A stretch of DNA of 64,000 nt from Hydractinia symbiolongicarpus (GCF_029227915.1 NC_079879.1:2294001-2358000), one strand, 5' to 3'; numbered from the stretch's first letter, positions 1 to 12,450 are shown. The notes: generated by a model from the sequence alone, not told the origin. Numbers and translations are program-made.

Positions 1-358
1 AAATTTAGATAAATAAGTCATTTTGTACTGTGGGACCAATCGGAGTCGTTAGCGCGCGCTGAAGAAATACAGACAGTTTCAAAAACTACATTTCATTGAC
101 TTTCTAATAGTATAGGTCCGCTTGAGTTACAGCGGTTGCGTCTTATATTCGTACCAACATGTATTCAGCGATATTTATCTGATATTACTAGATTGCATCG
201 CTTTTAACAGTGAAACGATTGACTGTGGGACTTAATTGAACTTATTTTGGACTTTGATCTTATAAATTTGATAAATGACACAATTTGACTCCAAGAAATA
301 ACATTCTTCTTAATTTGACATGATTGCTGGAACTCAGCGATTACACAGGGTTATTTAA
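1..358. repeat. Short monomer (358 bp) lacking the terminal hairpin
   Basis: The 3' end reads ACAGGGTTATTTAAAAATTT. Other units have ACAGGG followed by CGCTGTGATAGCGCTTCA, so about 15 bases carrying the GCGCT/AGCGC hairpin are missing. The same shortened form occurs at 11,348-11,705, where it is a copy of this segment. It also occurs at 48,086-48,442, 49,562-49,917, 62,143-62,498 and 63,618-63,973, where the preceding bases are ACATAGGG. Confidence 0.85.
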
Positions 359-860
359 AAATTTAGATAAATAAGTCATTTTGTAATGTGGGACCAATCG
401 TAGCCCATAGCGCGCGCTGAAGATATAGAGACAGTTTCCAAAACTACATTTCAGTGACTTTCTAGCAGTATCAGTCCGCCTGAATTACAACGGTTGCGTC
501 ACATATTCGTACCAACATGTATTTAGCGATATTTTTCTGATAATACTAGGTTGCATCGCTTTTAACAGTGAAACGATTGACTGTGGGATTTAATTGAATT
601 ATTTTGGACTTCGACCTTAAAAATGTGATAAATGACACAATTGGACCCCAAGAAATAACATTCTCCTTAATTTGACATGATTGCTTGAATTCAGCGACTA
701 CACAGGGCGCTGTGATGGCGCTTTACTTAAAAATTTAGATAAATAAGTCATTGTGTAACGTGGGACCAATCCTAGCCGTTAGCGTTCGTTGAAGAAATAG
801 AGACATTTTCAAAAATTACAATTCATTGAATTTCCAGCGGTATCAATCCGTTTGAGTTAC
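1..860. repeat. Duplicated segment, partner of 11,348-12,207
   Basis: Bases 1 to about 860 match 11,348 to about 12,207 at a constant offset of 11,347, including the hairpin-less unit and the variant AGCCCATAGCGCGCGC. Similarity drops to ordinary inter-monomer level after the ATCAATCCGTTTGAGTTAC stretch. The left end may lie outside the window. Confidence 0.8.
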
Positions 861-1071
861 AACGATTGCGTCACATATTCGTACCAACATTTGTTTTGTG
901 ATATTTTTCTGATATTACTAGGTTGCATCGCTTTTAACAGTGAAACGATTGACGGTGGGACTTAATTGAACTGATTTTGTGCTTTAACCTTATAAATGTG
1001 ATAAATGACACAATTGGACTCCAAGAAGTAACATTCTCCTTAATTTGACATGAACGCTGGAATTCAGCGAT

Positions 1072-3060
1072 TACACTGGGCGCTATGGTACCGCTTTAAT
1101 GAAAAATTTAGATAAATAAGTCATTTTGTACTGTGGGACCAATCGGAGTCGTTAGCGCGCGCTGAAGAAATAGAGACATTTTCAAAAACTACATTTCATT
1201 GACTTTCTAATAGTATAGGTCCGCTTGAGTTACAGCGGTTGCGTCTTATATTCGTTCCAACATGTATTCAGCGATATTTTTCTGATATAACTAGGTTGCA
1301 TCGCTTTTAACAGTGAAACGATTGACTGTGGGACTTAATTGAACTGATTTTGGACTTTGACCTTATAAATGTGATAAATGACACAATTGGACTCCAAGAA
1401 GTAACATTCTTCTTAATTTGACATGATTTCTTGAACTCAGCGATTACACTGGGCGCTGTGGTAGCGCTTAAATAAAAAATTTAGATAAGTAAGTCATTTC
1501 GTACTGTACAGCGGTTGCGTCTTATATTCGTACCAACATGTATTCAGCGATATTTTTCTGATATTACTAGGTTGCATCGCTTTTAACAGTAAAACGATTG
1601 ACTGTGGGACTTAATTGAACTTATTTTGGACTTTGATCTTATAAATGTGATAAATGACACAATTGGACTCCAAGAAGTAACATTCTCCTTAATTTGACAT
1701 GAACGCTGGAATTCAGCGATTACACAGGGTGCTGTGATAGCGCTTCATTTAAAAATTTAGATGAATAAGTCATTTTGTACCGTGGGACCAATCGTAGTCT
1801 TTAGCGCGCGCTGAAGAAATAGAGACAGTTTCAAAAACTACATTTCATTGACTTTCTAATAGTATAGGTCCGCTTGAGTTACAGCGGTTGCGTCTTATAT
1901 TCGTACCAACATGTATTCAGCGATATTTTTCTGATATTACTAGATTGCATCGCTTTTAACAGTGAAACGATTGACTGTGGGTCTTAATTGAACTTATTTT
2001 GGACTTTGATCTTATAAATTTGATAAATGACACAATTTGACTCCAAGAAATAACATTCTTCTTAATTTGACATGATTGCTGAAACTCAGCGGTTACACTG
2101 GGCGCTGTGGTAGCGCTTAAATGAAAACTTTTGGTAAGTAAGTCACTTCGTACTGAGGGACCAATCGCAGTCGTTAGCGCGCGCTGAAGAAATAGAGACA
2201 GTTTCAAAAACTACATTTCATTGACTTTCTAACAGTATTAGTCCGCTTGAGTTACAACGGTTGCGTCACATATTCGTACCAACATGTATTAAACGATATT
2301 TTACTGATATTACTAGGTTGCATCGCTTTTAATAGTGAAACGATTGACGGTGGGACTTATTTGAACTGATTTTGGACTTTGACCTTATAAAGGTGATAAA
2401 TGGCACAACTGTATTCCAAGAAATAACATTCTTCTTAATTTGACATGATTGCTGGAACTCAGCGATTACACTGGGCGCTATGGTACCGCTTTAATGAAAA
2501 ATTTAGATAAATAAGTCATTTTGTACTGTGGGACCAGTCGGAGTCGTTAGCGCGCGCTGAAGAAATAGAGACATTTTCAAAAACTACATTTCATTGACTT
2601 TCTAATAGTATAGGTCCGCTTGAGTTACAGCGGTTGCGTCTTATATTCGTACCAACATGTATTCAGCGATATTTTTCTGATATTACTAGGTTGCATCGCT
2701 TTTAACAGTGAAACGATTGACTGTGGGACTTAATTGAACTGATTTTGGACTTTGACCTTATAAATGTGATAAATGACACAATTGGACTCCAAGAAGTAAC
2801 ATTCTTCTTAATTTGACATGATTTCTTGAACTCAGCGATTACACTGGGCGCTGTGGTAGCGCTTAAATAAAAAATTTAGATAAGTAAGTCATTTCGTACT
2901 GTACAGCAGTTGCGTCTTATATTCGTACCAACATGTATTCAGCGATATTTTTCTGATATTACTAGGTTGCATCGCTTTTAACAGTGAAACGATTGACTGT
3001 GGGACTTAATTGAACTTATTTTGGACTTTGATCTTATAAATGTGATAAATGACACAATTT
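1072..3060. repeat. 1,395-bp offset duplication (1,072-1,665 with 2,467-3,060)
   Basis: Two segments of about 600 bp, 1,395 bases apart, share the GCTATGGTACCGC end, the next monomer and the same unusual deletion (GTACTGTACAGC). The offset equals three 373-bp monomers plus one 276-bp truncated monomer. Between them lie ordinary units; the one starting near 2,126 has an altered anchor (AAACTTTTGGTAAG). Confidence 0.8.
1477..1752. repeat. Truncated monomer, 276 bp (97-bp internal deletion)
   Basis: After the anchor, GTACTG joins directly to TACAGCGGTTGCG, removing the stretch that normally holds GGGACCAATC, the AGCGCGCGCT palindrome and the CTTTCTAATAG region. The rest of the unit is intact and in phase. 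Confidence 0.9.
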
Positions 3061-3146
3061 GACTCCAAGAAATAACATTCTTCTTAATTTGACATGATTG
3101 CTGGAATTCAGCGATTGCACAGGGCGCTGTGTAGCGCTTTAATGAA
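2872..3146. repeat. Truncated monomer, 275 bp (same 97-bp deletion)
   Basis: It has the same junction as the unit at 1,477 (GTACTGTACAGCAGTTGCG, one base different), 1,395 bases downstream. A shared junction points to copying rather than two independent deletions. Confidence 0.9.
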
Positions 3147-4265
3147 AAATTTAGATAAATAAGTCATTTTGTACTGTGGGACCCAATCGTAGCCGTTAGC
3201 GCGCGCTGAAGAAATAGAGACAGTTACAAAAACTACATTTCAATGACTTTCTAACAGTATCAGTCCGCTTGAGTTGCAACGGTTGCGTCTTATATTCGCA
3301 CGAACATGTATTTAGCGATTTTCTTCTTGTGTTACTAGGGTACATCGCTTTTAAAAGTGAAGCGATTGACTGTGAAACTTAATTGAATTGATTTTGGACT
3401 TTGACCTTATAAATGTTATAAAAGACACAATTGGACTCCAAGAAATAGCATTCTTCTTAATTTGACATGATTGCTAGAATTTAGCGATTACACTGGGCGC
3501 TGTGGTAGCGCTTTAATGAAAAATTTGTATAAAAAAGTCATTTTGTACTGTGGGACCAATCGCAGTCGTTAGCGCGCGCTGAAGAAATAGAGACAGTTTC
3601 ACAAACCACATTTCATTGACTTTCTAACAGTATCAGTCCGCTTGAGTTACAACGGTTGCGTCACATATTCGTACGAACATGTATTTAGTGATATTTCTCT
3701 GATAATACTAGGTTGCATCACTTTTAATAGTGAAACGATTGACTGTGGGACTTATTTGAATTATTTAGGACTTCGACCTTATAAATGTGATAAATGACCC
3801 AATTTGATTCCAAGAAATGACACTCTTCTTAATTTGACATGATTGCTGGAACTCAACGATTACACTGGGCGCTGTGGTAGAGCTTTAATGAAAAATTTAG
3901 ATAAATTAGTCATTTTGTACTGTGGGACCAATCGTAGTCGTTAGCGCGCGCTGAAGAAATAGAGACAGTTTCAAAAATTACAATTCATTGAATTTCCAGC
4001 GGTATCAATCCGTTTGAGGTAAAACGGTTTCGTCGCATATTCGTACCAACATTTATTTTGCGACATTTTTCTGATATCACTAGGTTGCATCGCTTTTAAC
4101 AGTGAAACGATTGACGTTGGGACTTAATTGAACTGATTTTGGAGTTTGACCTTATAAATGTGATAAATGACACAATTGGACTCCAAGAAGTAACATTCTT
4201 CTTAATTTGACATGATTGCTTAAACTCAGCGATTACACTGGGCGCTGTGGTAGCGCTTAAATGAA
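3147..4265. repeat. Representative subfamily B, C and D monomers
   Basis: Three successive units define common subfamilies. B (3,147-3,520) has GCACGAACATG, GATTTTCTTCTTGTG and AAAAGTGAAGCGATTGACTG. C (3,521-3,892) has CACAAACCACATTTC, the palindrome TTCGTACGAA at 3,668-3,677, TTATTTGAATTATTTAGGAC, ATTCCAAGAAATGACACTC and GTAGAGC in place of GTAGCGC. D (3,893-4,265) has AATTCATTGAATTTCCAGCG, GAGGTAAAACGGTTTCGTCG, ACATTTATTTTGCGAC and GACGTTGGGAC. These diagnostic blocks reappear throughout the window. Confidence 0.85.
3668..3677. repeat. TTCGTACGAA palindrome in C units
   Basis: This perfect 10-bp palindrome is followed at once by the ACATGT palindrome. A units carry TTCGTACCAA instead and B units TTCGCACGAA. 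Several array junctions fall close to this phase. Confidence 0.75.
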
Positions 4266-4688
4266 AAATTTAGATAAGTAAGTCATTTCGTACTGTGGGA
4301 CCAATCGCAGTCGTTAGCGCGCGCTGAAGAAATAGAGACAGTTTCAAAAACTACATTTCATTGACTTTCTAACAGTATTAGTCCGCTTGAGTTACAACGG
4401 TTGCGTCACATATTCGTAGCAACATGTATTAAACGATATTTTACTGATATTACTAGGTTGCATCGCTTTTAATAGTGAAACGATTGACGGTGGGACTTAT
4501 TTGAACTGATTTTGGACTTTGACCTTATAAATGTGATAAATGACACAACTGTATTCCAAGAAATAACATTCTTCTTAATTTGACATGATTGCTGGAACTC
4601 AGCGATTACACTGGGCGCTATGGTACCGCTTTAATGAAAAATTTAGATAAATAAGTCATTTTGTACTGTGGGACCAATCGGAGTCGTT

Positions 4689-4698
4689 AGCGCGCGCT
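4689..4698. repeat. AGCGCGCGCT palindrome, one per monomer in most subfamilies
   Basis: This perfect 10-bp palindrome with alternating C and G lies about 50 bases after the anchor; this is the copy in the reference monomer. It holds three of the CpGs in an A+T-rich unit. Some subfamilies have broken versions: AGCGTTCGTT, AGCGCGCACT, AGCGCGAACT or AGGGCGCGCT. Confidence 0.85.
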
Positions 4699-4987
4699 GA
4701 AGAAATAGAGACAGTTTCAAAAACTAAATTTCATTGACTTTCTAATAGTATATGTCCGCTTGAGTTACAGCGGTTGCGTCTTATATTCGTGCCAACATGT
4801 ATTCAGCGATATTTTTCTGATATTACTAGGTTGCATCGCTTTTAACAGTGAAACGATTGACTGTGGGACTTAATTGAAATTATTTTGGACTTTGATCTTA
4901 TAAATTTGATAAATGACACAATTTGACTCCAAGAAATAACATTCTTCTTAATTTGACATGATTGCTGGAACTCAGCGGTTACACTGG

Positions 4988-5002
4988 GCGCTGTGGTAGC
5001 GC
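4988..5002. repeat. Terminal hairpin GCGCT-GTGGT-AGCGC
   Basis: The arms are five bases with a five-base loop, located just before each monomer boundary. In other units the loop is GTGAT or GTGT while the arms stay intact. C units carry AGAGC and E units have ACCGC, which breaks the stem. Hairpin-less 356-358-bp units lack it completely. Confidence 0.8.
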
Positions 5003-8000
5003 TTTAATGAAAAATTTGTATAAATAAGTCATTTTGTACTGTGGGACCAATCGGAGTCGTTAGCGCGCGCTGAAGAAATAGAGACAGTTTCAAAAACTAC
5101 ATTTCATTGACTTTCTAATAGTATATGTCCGCTTGAGTTACAGCGGTTGCGTCTTATATTCGTGCCAACATGTATTCAGCGATATTTTTCTGATATTACT
5201 AGGTTGCATCGCTTTTAACAGTGAAACGATTGACTGTGGGACTTAATTGAAATTATTTTGGACTTTGATCTTATAAATGTGATAAATGACACAATTGGAC
5301 TCCAAGAAGTAACATTCTTCTTAATTTGACATGATTGCTGGAACTCAGCGGTTACACTGGGCGCTGTGGTAGCGCTTTAATGAAAAATTTGTATAAATAA
5401 GTCATTTTGTACTGTGGGACCAATCGGAGTCGTTAGCGCGCGCTGAAGAAATAGAGACAGTTTCAAAAACTACATTTCATTGACTTTCTAACAGTATTAG
5501 TCCGCTTGAGTTACAACGGTTGCGTCACATATTCGTAGCAACATGTATTAAACGATATTTTACTGATATTACTAGGTTGCATCGCTTTTAATAGTGAAAC
5601 GATTGACGGTGGGACTTATTTGAACTGATTTTGGACTTTGACCTTATAAATGTGATAAATGACACAACTGTATTCCAAGAAATAACATTCTTCTTAATTT
5701 GACATGATTGCTGGAACTCAGCGATTACACTGGGCGCTATGGTACCGCTTTAATGAAAAATTTAGATAAATAAGTCATTTTGTACTGTGGGACCAATCGG
5801 AGTCGTTAGCGCGCGCTGAAGAAATAGAGACAGTTTCAAAAACTAAATTTCATTGACTTTCTAATAGTATATGTCCGCTTGAGTTACAGCGCTTGCGTCT
5901 TATATTCGTGCCAACATGTATTCAGCGATATTTTTCTGATATTACTAGGTTGCATCGCTTTTAACAGTGAAACGATTGACTGTGGGACTTAATTGAAATT
6001 ATTTTGGACTTTGATCTTATAAATTTGATAAATGACACAATTTGACTCCAAGAAATAACATTCTTCTTAATTTGACATGATTGCTGGAACTCAGCGGTTA
6101 CACTGGGCGCTGTGGTAGCGCTTTAATGAAAAATTTGTATAAATAAGTCATTTTGTACTGTGGGACCAATCGGAGTCGTTAGCGCGCGCTGAAGAAATAG
6201 AGACAGTTTCAAAAACTACATTTCATTGACTTTCTAATAGTATATGTCCGCTTGAGTTACAGCGGTTGCGTCTTATATTCGTGCCAACATGTATTCAGCG
6301 ATATTTTTCTGATATTACTAGGTTGCATTGCTTTTAACAGTGAAACGATTGACTGTGGGACTTAATTGAAATTATTTTGGACTTTGATCTTATAAATGTG
6401 ATAAATGACACAATTGGACTCCAAGAAGTAACATTCTTCTTAATTTGACATGATTGCTGGAACTCAGCGGTTACACTGGGCGCTGTGGTAGCGCTTTAAT
6501 GAAAAATTTGTATAAATAAGTCATTTTGTACTGTGGGACCAATCGGAGTCGTTAGCGCGCGCTGAAGAAATAGAGACAGTTTCAAAAACTACATTTCATT
6601 GACTTTCTAATAGTATATGTCCGCTTGAGTTACAGCGGTTGCGTCTTATATTCGTGCCAACATGTATTCAGCGATATTTTTCTGATATTACTAGGTTGCA
6701 TCGCTTTTTACAGTGAAACGATTGACTGTGGGACTTAATTGAAATTATTTTGGACTTTGATCTTATAAATGTGATAAATGACACAACTGTATTCCAAGAA
6801 ATAACATTCTTCTTAATTTGACATGATTGCTGGAACTCAGCGATTACACTGGGCGCTATGGTACCGCTTTAATGAAAAATTTAGATAAATAAGTCATTTT
6901 GTACTGTGGGACCAATCGGAGTCGTTAGCGCGCGCTGAAGAAATAGAGACAGTTTCAAAAATTACAATTCATTGAATTTCCAGCGGTATCAATCCGTTTG
7001 AGGTAAAACGGTTTCGTCGCATATTCGTACCAACATTTATTTTGCGACATTTTTCTGATATCACTAGGTTGCATCGCTTTTAACAGTGAAACGGTTGACG
7101 TTGGGACTTAATTGAACTGATTTTGGAGTTTGACCTTATAAATGTGATAAATGACACAATTGGACTCCAAGAAGTAACATTCTTCTTAATTTGACATGAT
7201 TGCTTAAACTCAGCGATTACACTGGGCGCTGTGGTAGCGCTTAAATGAAAAATTTAGATAAGTAAGTCATTTCGTACTGTGGGACCAATCGCAGTCGTTA
7301 GCGCGCGCTGAAGAAATAGAGACAGTTTCAAAAACTACATTTCATTGACTTTCTAACAGTATTAGTCCGCTTGAGTTACAACGGTTGCGTCACATATTCG
7401 TAGCAACATGTATTAAACGATATTTTACTGATATTACTAGGTTGCATCGCTTTTAATAGTGAAACGATTGACGGTGGGACTTATATGAACTGATTTTGGA
7501 CTTTGACCTTATAAATGTGATAAATGACACAACTGTATTCCAAGAAATAACATTCTTCTTAATTTGACATGATTGCTGGAACTCAACGATTACACTGGGC
7601 GCTATGGTACCGCTTTAATGAAAAATTTAGATAAATAAGTCATTTTGTACTGTGGGACCAATCGGAGTCGTTAGCGCGCGCTGAAGAAATAGAGACAGTT
7701 TCAAAAACTACATTTCATTGACTTTCTAATAGTATATGTCCGCTTGAGTTACAGCGGTTGCGTCTTATATTCGTGCCAACATGTATTCAGCGATATTTTT
7801 CTGATATTACTAGGTTGCATCGCTTTTAACAGTGAAACGATTGACTGTGGGACTTAATTGAAATTATTTTGGACTTTGATCTTATAAATTTGATAAATGA
7901 CACAATTTGACTCCAAGAAATAACATTCTTCTTAATTTGACATGATTGCTGGAACTCAGCGGTTACACTGGGCGCTGTGGTAGCGCTTTAATGAAAAATT

Positions 8001-8368
8001 TGTATAAATAAGTCATTTTGTACTGTGGGACCAATCGGAGTCGTTAGCGCGCGCTGAAGAAATAGAGACAGTTTCAAAAACTACATTTCATTGACTTTCT
8101 AATAGTATATGTCCGCTTGAGTTACAGCGGTTGCGTCTTATATTCGTGCCAACATGTATTCAGCGATATTTTTCTGATATTACTAGGTTGCATCGCTTTT
8201 AACAGTGAAACGATTGACTGTGGGACTTAATTGAAATTATTTTGGACTTTGATCTTATAAATTTGATAAATGACACAATTTGACTCCAAGAAATAACATT
8301 CTTCTTAATTTGACATGATTGCTGGAACTCAGCGGTTACACTGGGCGCTGTGGTAGCGCTTTAATGAA

Positions 8369-11347
8369 AAATTTGTATAAATAAGTCATTTTGTACTGTG
8401 GGACCAATCGTAGCCCATAGCGCGCTGAAGAGATAGTGACAGTTTCAAAAACTACAATTTATTGACTTTCTAACAGAAGCAGGCCGTTTCAGTTACAACG
8501 ATTGCGTCACATATTCGTACCAACATGTTTTTAGCAATATTGCTCGGATATTCCTAGGTTGCATCGCTTTTAACAGTGAAACGATTGACTGTGGGACTTA
8601 ATTGAACTGATTTTGGACTTTGACCTTATAAATGTGATTAATGACACAATTGGACTCCAAGAAGTAACATTCTTCTTAATTTGACATGATTGCTTGAACT
8701 CAGCGATTACACTGGGCGCTGTGGTAGCGCTTCATTTAAAAATTTAGATAAATAAGTCATTTTGTACTGTGGGACCAATCGGAGTCGTTAGCGCGCGCTG
8801 AAGAAATAGAGACAGTTTCCAAAACTACATTTCATTGACTTTCTAATAGTATAGGTCCGCTTGAGTTACAGCGGTTGCGTCTTATATTCGTACCAACATG
8901 TATTCAGCGATATTTTTCTGATATTACTAGATTGCATCGCTTTTAACAGTGAAACGATTGACTGTGGGACTTAATTGAACTTATTTTGGACTTTGATCTT
9001 ATAAATGTTATAAATGACACAATTTGACTCCAAGAAATAGCATTCTTCTTAATTTGACATGATTGCTAGAACTCAGCGATTACACTGGGCGCTGTGGTAG
9101 CGCTTTAATGAAAAATTTGTATAAAAAAGTCATTTTGTACTGTGGGACCAATCGTAGTCGTTAGCGCGCGCTGAAGAAATAGAGACAGTTTCACAAACCA
9201 CATTTCATTGACTTTCTAACAGTATCAGTCCGCTTGAGTTACAACGGTTGCGTCACATATTCGTACGAACATGTATTTAGTGATATTTCTCTGATAATAC
9301 TAGGTTGCATCACTTTTAATAGTGAAACGATTGACTGTGGGACTTGTTTGAATTATTTAGGACTTCGACCTTATAAATGTGATAAATGACCCAATTTGAT
9401 TCCAAGAAATGACACTCTTCTTAATTTGACATGATTGCTGGAACTCAACGATTACACTGGGCGCTGTGGTAGAGCTTTAATGAAAAATTTAGATAAATTA
9501 GTCATTTTGTACTGTGGGACCAATCGTAGTCGTTAGCGCGCGCTGAAGAAATAGAGACAGTTTCAAAAATTATAATTCATTGAATTTCCAGCGGTATCAA
9601 TCCGTTTGAGGTAAAACGGTTTCGTCGCATATTCGTACCAACATTTATTTTGCGACATTTTTCTGATATCACTAGGTTGCATCGCTTTTAACAGTGAAAC
9701 GATTGACGTTGGGACTTAATTGAACTGATTTTGGAGTTTGACCTTATAAATGTGATAACTGACACAATTGGACTCCAAGAAGTAACATTCTTCTTAATTT
9801 GACATGATTGCTTGAACTCAGCGATTACACTGGGCGCTGTGGTAGCGCTTAAATGAAAAATTTAGATAAGTAAGTCATTTCGTACTGTGGGACCAATCGC
9901 AGTCGTTAGCGCGCGCTGAAGAAATAGAGACAGTTTCAAAAACTACATTTCATTGACTTTCTAACAGTATTAGTCCGCTTGAGTTACAACGGTTGCGTCA
10001 CATATTCGTAGCAACATGTATTAAACGATATTTTACTGATATTACTAGGTTGCATCGCTTTTAATAGTGAAACGATTGACGGTGGGACTTATTTGAACTG
10101 ATTTTGGACTTTGACCTTATAAATGTGATAAATGACACAACTGTATTCCAAGAAATAACATTCTTCTTAATTTGACATGATTGCTGGAACTCAGCGATTA
10201 CACTGGGCGCTATGGTACCACTTTAATGAAAAATTTAGATAAATAAGTCATTTTGTACTGTGGGACCAATCGGAGTCGTTAGCGCGCGCTGAAGAAATAG
10301 AGACAGTTTCAAAAACTACATTTCATTGACTTTCTAATAGTATATGTCCGCTTGAGTTACAGCGGTTGCGTATTATATTCGTACCAACATGTATTCAGCG
10401 ATATTTTTCTGATATTACTAGGTTGCATCGCTTTTAACAGTGAAACGATTGACTGTGGGACTTAATTGAAATTATTTTGGACTTTGATCTTATAAATTTG
10501 ATAAATGACACAATTTGACTCCAAGAAATAACATTCTTCTTAATTTGACATGATTGCTGGAACTCAGCGGTTACACTGGGCGCTGTGGTAGCGCTTTAAT
10601 GAAAAATTTGTATAAATAAGTCCTTTTGTACTGTGGGACCAATCGTAGCCCATAGCGCGCTGAAGAGATAGTGACAGTTTCAAAAACTACAATTTATTGA
10701 CTTTCTAACAGAAGCAGGCCGTTTCAGTTACAACGATTGCGTCACATATTCGTACCAACATGTTTTTAGCAATATTGTTCGGATATTCCTAGGTTGCATC
10801 GCTTTTAACAGTGAAACGATTGACTGTGGGACTTAATTGAACTGATTTTGGACTTTGACCTTATAAATGTGATTAATGACACAATTGGACTCCAAGAAGT
10901 AACATTCTTCTTAATTTGACATGATTGCTTGAACTCAGCGATTACACTGGCCGCTGTGGTAGCGCTTAAATGAAAAATTTAGATAAGTAAGTCATTTGGT
11001 ACTGTGGGACCAATCGCAGTCGTTAGCGCGCGCTGAAGAAATAGAGACAGTTTCAAAAACTACATTTCATTGACTTTCTAACAGTATTAGTCCGCTTGAG
11101 TTACAACGGTTGCGTCACATATTCGTACCAACATGTATTAAACGATATTTTACTGATATTACTAGGTTGCATCGCTTTTAATAGTGAAACGATTGACGAT
11201 GGGACTTATTTGAACTGATTTTGGACTTTGACCTTATAAATGTGATAAATGACACAACTGTATTCCAAGAAATAACATTCTTCTTAATTTGACATGATTG
11301 CTGGAACTCAGCGATTACACTGGGCGCTATGGTACCGCTTTAATGAA
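8369..11347. repeat. Mixed monomers, including a 2,235-bp offset repeat
   Basis: Units start at 8,369, 8,740, 9,113, 9,485, 9,858, 10,231, 10,604 and 10,975. The 371-bp unit at 8,369 (AGCCCATAGCGCGCTG, AGAGATAGTGAC, GAAGCAGGCCGTTTCAG) recurs at 10,604. Together with the preceding A unit it forms a segment repeated at offset 2,235 (six monomers). The C-D-E-A run at 9,002-10,640 is the copy of 3,410-5,048. Confidence 0.85.
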
Positions 11348-12207
11348 AAATTTAGATAAATAAGTCATTTTGTACTGTGGGACCAATCGGAGTCGTTAGC
11401 GCGCGCTGAAGAAATAGAGACAGTTTCAAAAACTACATTTCATTGACTTTCTAATAGTATAGGTCCGCTTGAGTTACAGCGGTTGCGTCTTATATTCGTA
11501 CCAACATGTATTCAGCGATATTTTTCTGATATTACTAGATTGCATCACTTTTAACAGTGAAACGATTGACTGTGGGACTTAATTGAACTTACTTTGAAAT
11601 TTGATCTTATAAATTTAATAAATGACACAATTTGACTCCAAGAAATAACATTCTTCTTAATTTGACATGATTGCTGGAACTCAGCGATTACACAGGGTTA
11701 TTTAAAAATTTAGATAAATAAGTCATTTTGTAATGTGGGACCAATCGTAGCCCATAGCGCGCGCTGAAGATATAGAGACAGTTTCCAAAACTACATTTCA
11801 GTGACTTTCTAGCAGTATCAGTCCGCCTGAATTACAACGGTTGCGTCACATATTCGTACCAACATGTATTTAGCGATATTTTTCTGATAATACTAGGTTG
11901 CATCGCTTTTAACAGTGAAACGATTGACTGTGGGACTTAATTGAATTATTTTGGATTTCGACCCTAAAAATGTGATAAATGACACAATTGGACTCCAAGA
12001 AATAACATTCTCCTTAATTTGACATGATTGCTGGAATTCAGCGACTACACAGGGCGCTGTGATGGCGCTTCACTTAAAAATTTAGTTTAATAAGTCATTG
12101 TGTAACGTGGGACCAATCCTAGCCGTTAGCGTTCGTTGAAGAAATAGAGACATTTTCAAAAATTACAATTCATTGAATTTTCAGCGGTATCAATCCGTTT
12201 GAGTTAC
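11348..12207. repeat. Second copy of segment 1-860
   Basis: It starts exactly at a monomer anchor and follows bases 1-860 at offset 11,347, including the 358-bp hairpin-less unit. A few substitutions are visible (for example TTTAGTTTAATAAG for TTTAGATAAATAAG near 12,080). After about 12,207 it departs to a different monomer type. Confidence 0.8.
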
Positions 12208-12450
12208 ACCAGTTGCGTCACATATTCGTACCAACATGTATTTAGCAATATTTTTCTTATATTACTAGGTTGCATCGCATTTGACAGTGAAACGATTGAC
12301 TGTGGGATTTAATTGAACTGATTTTGGAATTTGACCATATAAATGTTATAAATGAGACAATTGGGCTCCAAGAAGTAGCATTCTTCTTAATTTGACATGA
12401 TTGCTGGAACTCAGCGATTACACTGGGCGCTGTGGTAGCGCTTTAATGAA

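Larger units (their letters stand above)
4639..5011. repeat. Reference monomer (373 bp, subfamily A-like) with internal landmarks
   Basis: This full-length unit serves as a map of the monomer. It begins at the AAATTTAGAT anchor. Landmarks: ACTGTGGGAC at 4,665-4,674, repeated at 4,860-4,869; the palindrome AGCGCGCGCT at 4,689-4,698; an ATTCGT motif near phase 154; a GCGAT/ATCGC dyad at 4,806-4,839; an ACAGT/ACTGT dyad at 4,845-4,864; and a terminal hairpin with arms GCGCT and AGCGC around GTGGT at 4,988-5,002. Everything else is A+T-rich. No promoter, polymerase III box or coding frame is convincing. Confidence 0.9.
3410..5048. repeat. Duplicated segment, partner of 9,002-10,640
   Basis: The offset is a constant 5,592 (15 monomers) through the C, D, E and A units, checked at TAAATGACCC (3,791 and 9,383) and at the unit start 4,639 versus 10,231. 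The match ends where the second copy switches to AATCGTAGCCCATAGCGCGC. Confidence 0.82.
4266..8368. repeat. Eleven consecutive monomers of exactly 373 bp; E-A-A trimer pattern
   Basis: Anchors fall at 4,266, 4,639, 5,012, 5,385, 5,758, 6,131, 6,504, 6,877, 7,250, 7,623, 7,996 and 8,369, every interval being 373. Subfamily E units (TATTAAACGATATTTTACTG, GACGGTGGGAC, ACAACTGTATTCC, GCTATGGTACCGC) are followed by two A units (TATATGTCCGCTTGAG). The trimer starts at 4,266, 5,385 and 7,250. An A/E hybrid (6,504) and a D unit (6,877) sit between the second and third trimers. Substitutions between copies are few. Confidence 0.9.

Noticed and set aside
1471-1483. AATAAA polyadenylation-like signals
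   Set aside because: The match arises from the A-rich monomer boundary, with no upstream gene.
1956-2207. 83-codon open frame on the minus strand
   Set aside because: It lies wholly inside satellite monomers, has no domain, and survives only where unit-specific substitutions remove stops. Neighbouring units break the frame.
4790-4806. Possible CENP-B box near the ATTCGT motif
   Set aside because: TTCG and the spaced A of the box are present in units with TTCGTACCAACATG, but the essential CGGG half is replaced by ATGT. The match is too poor to call.
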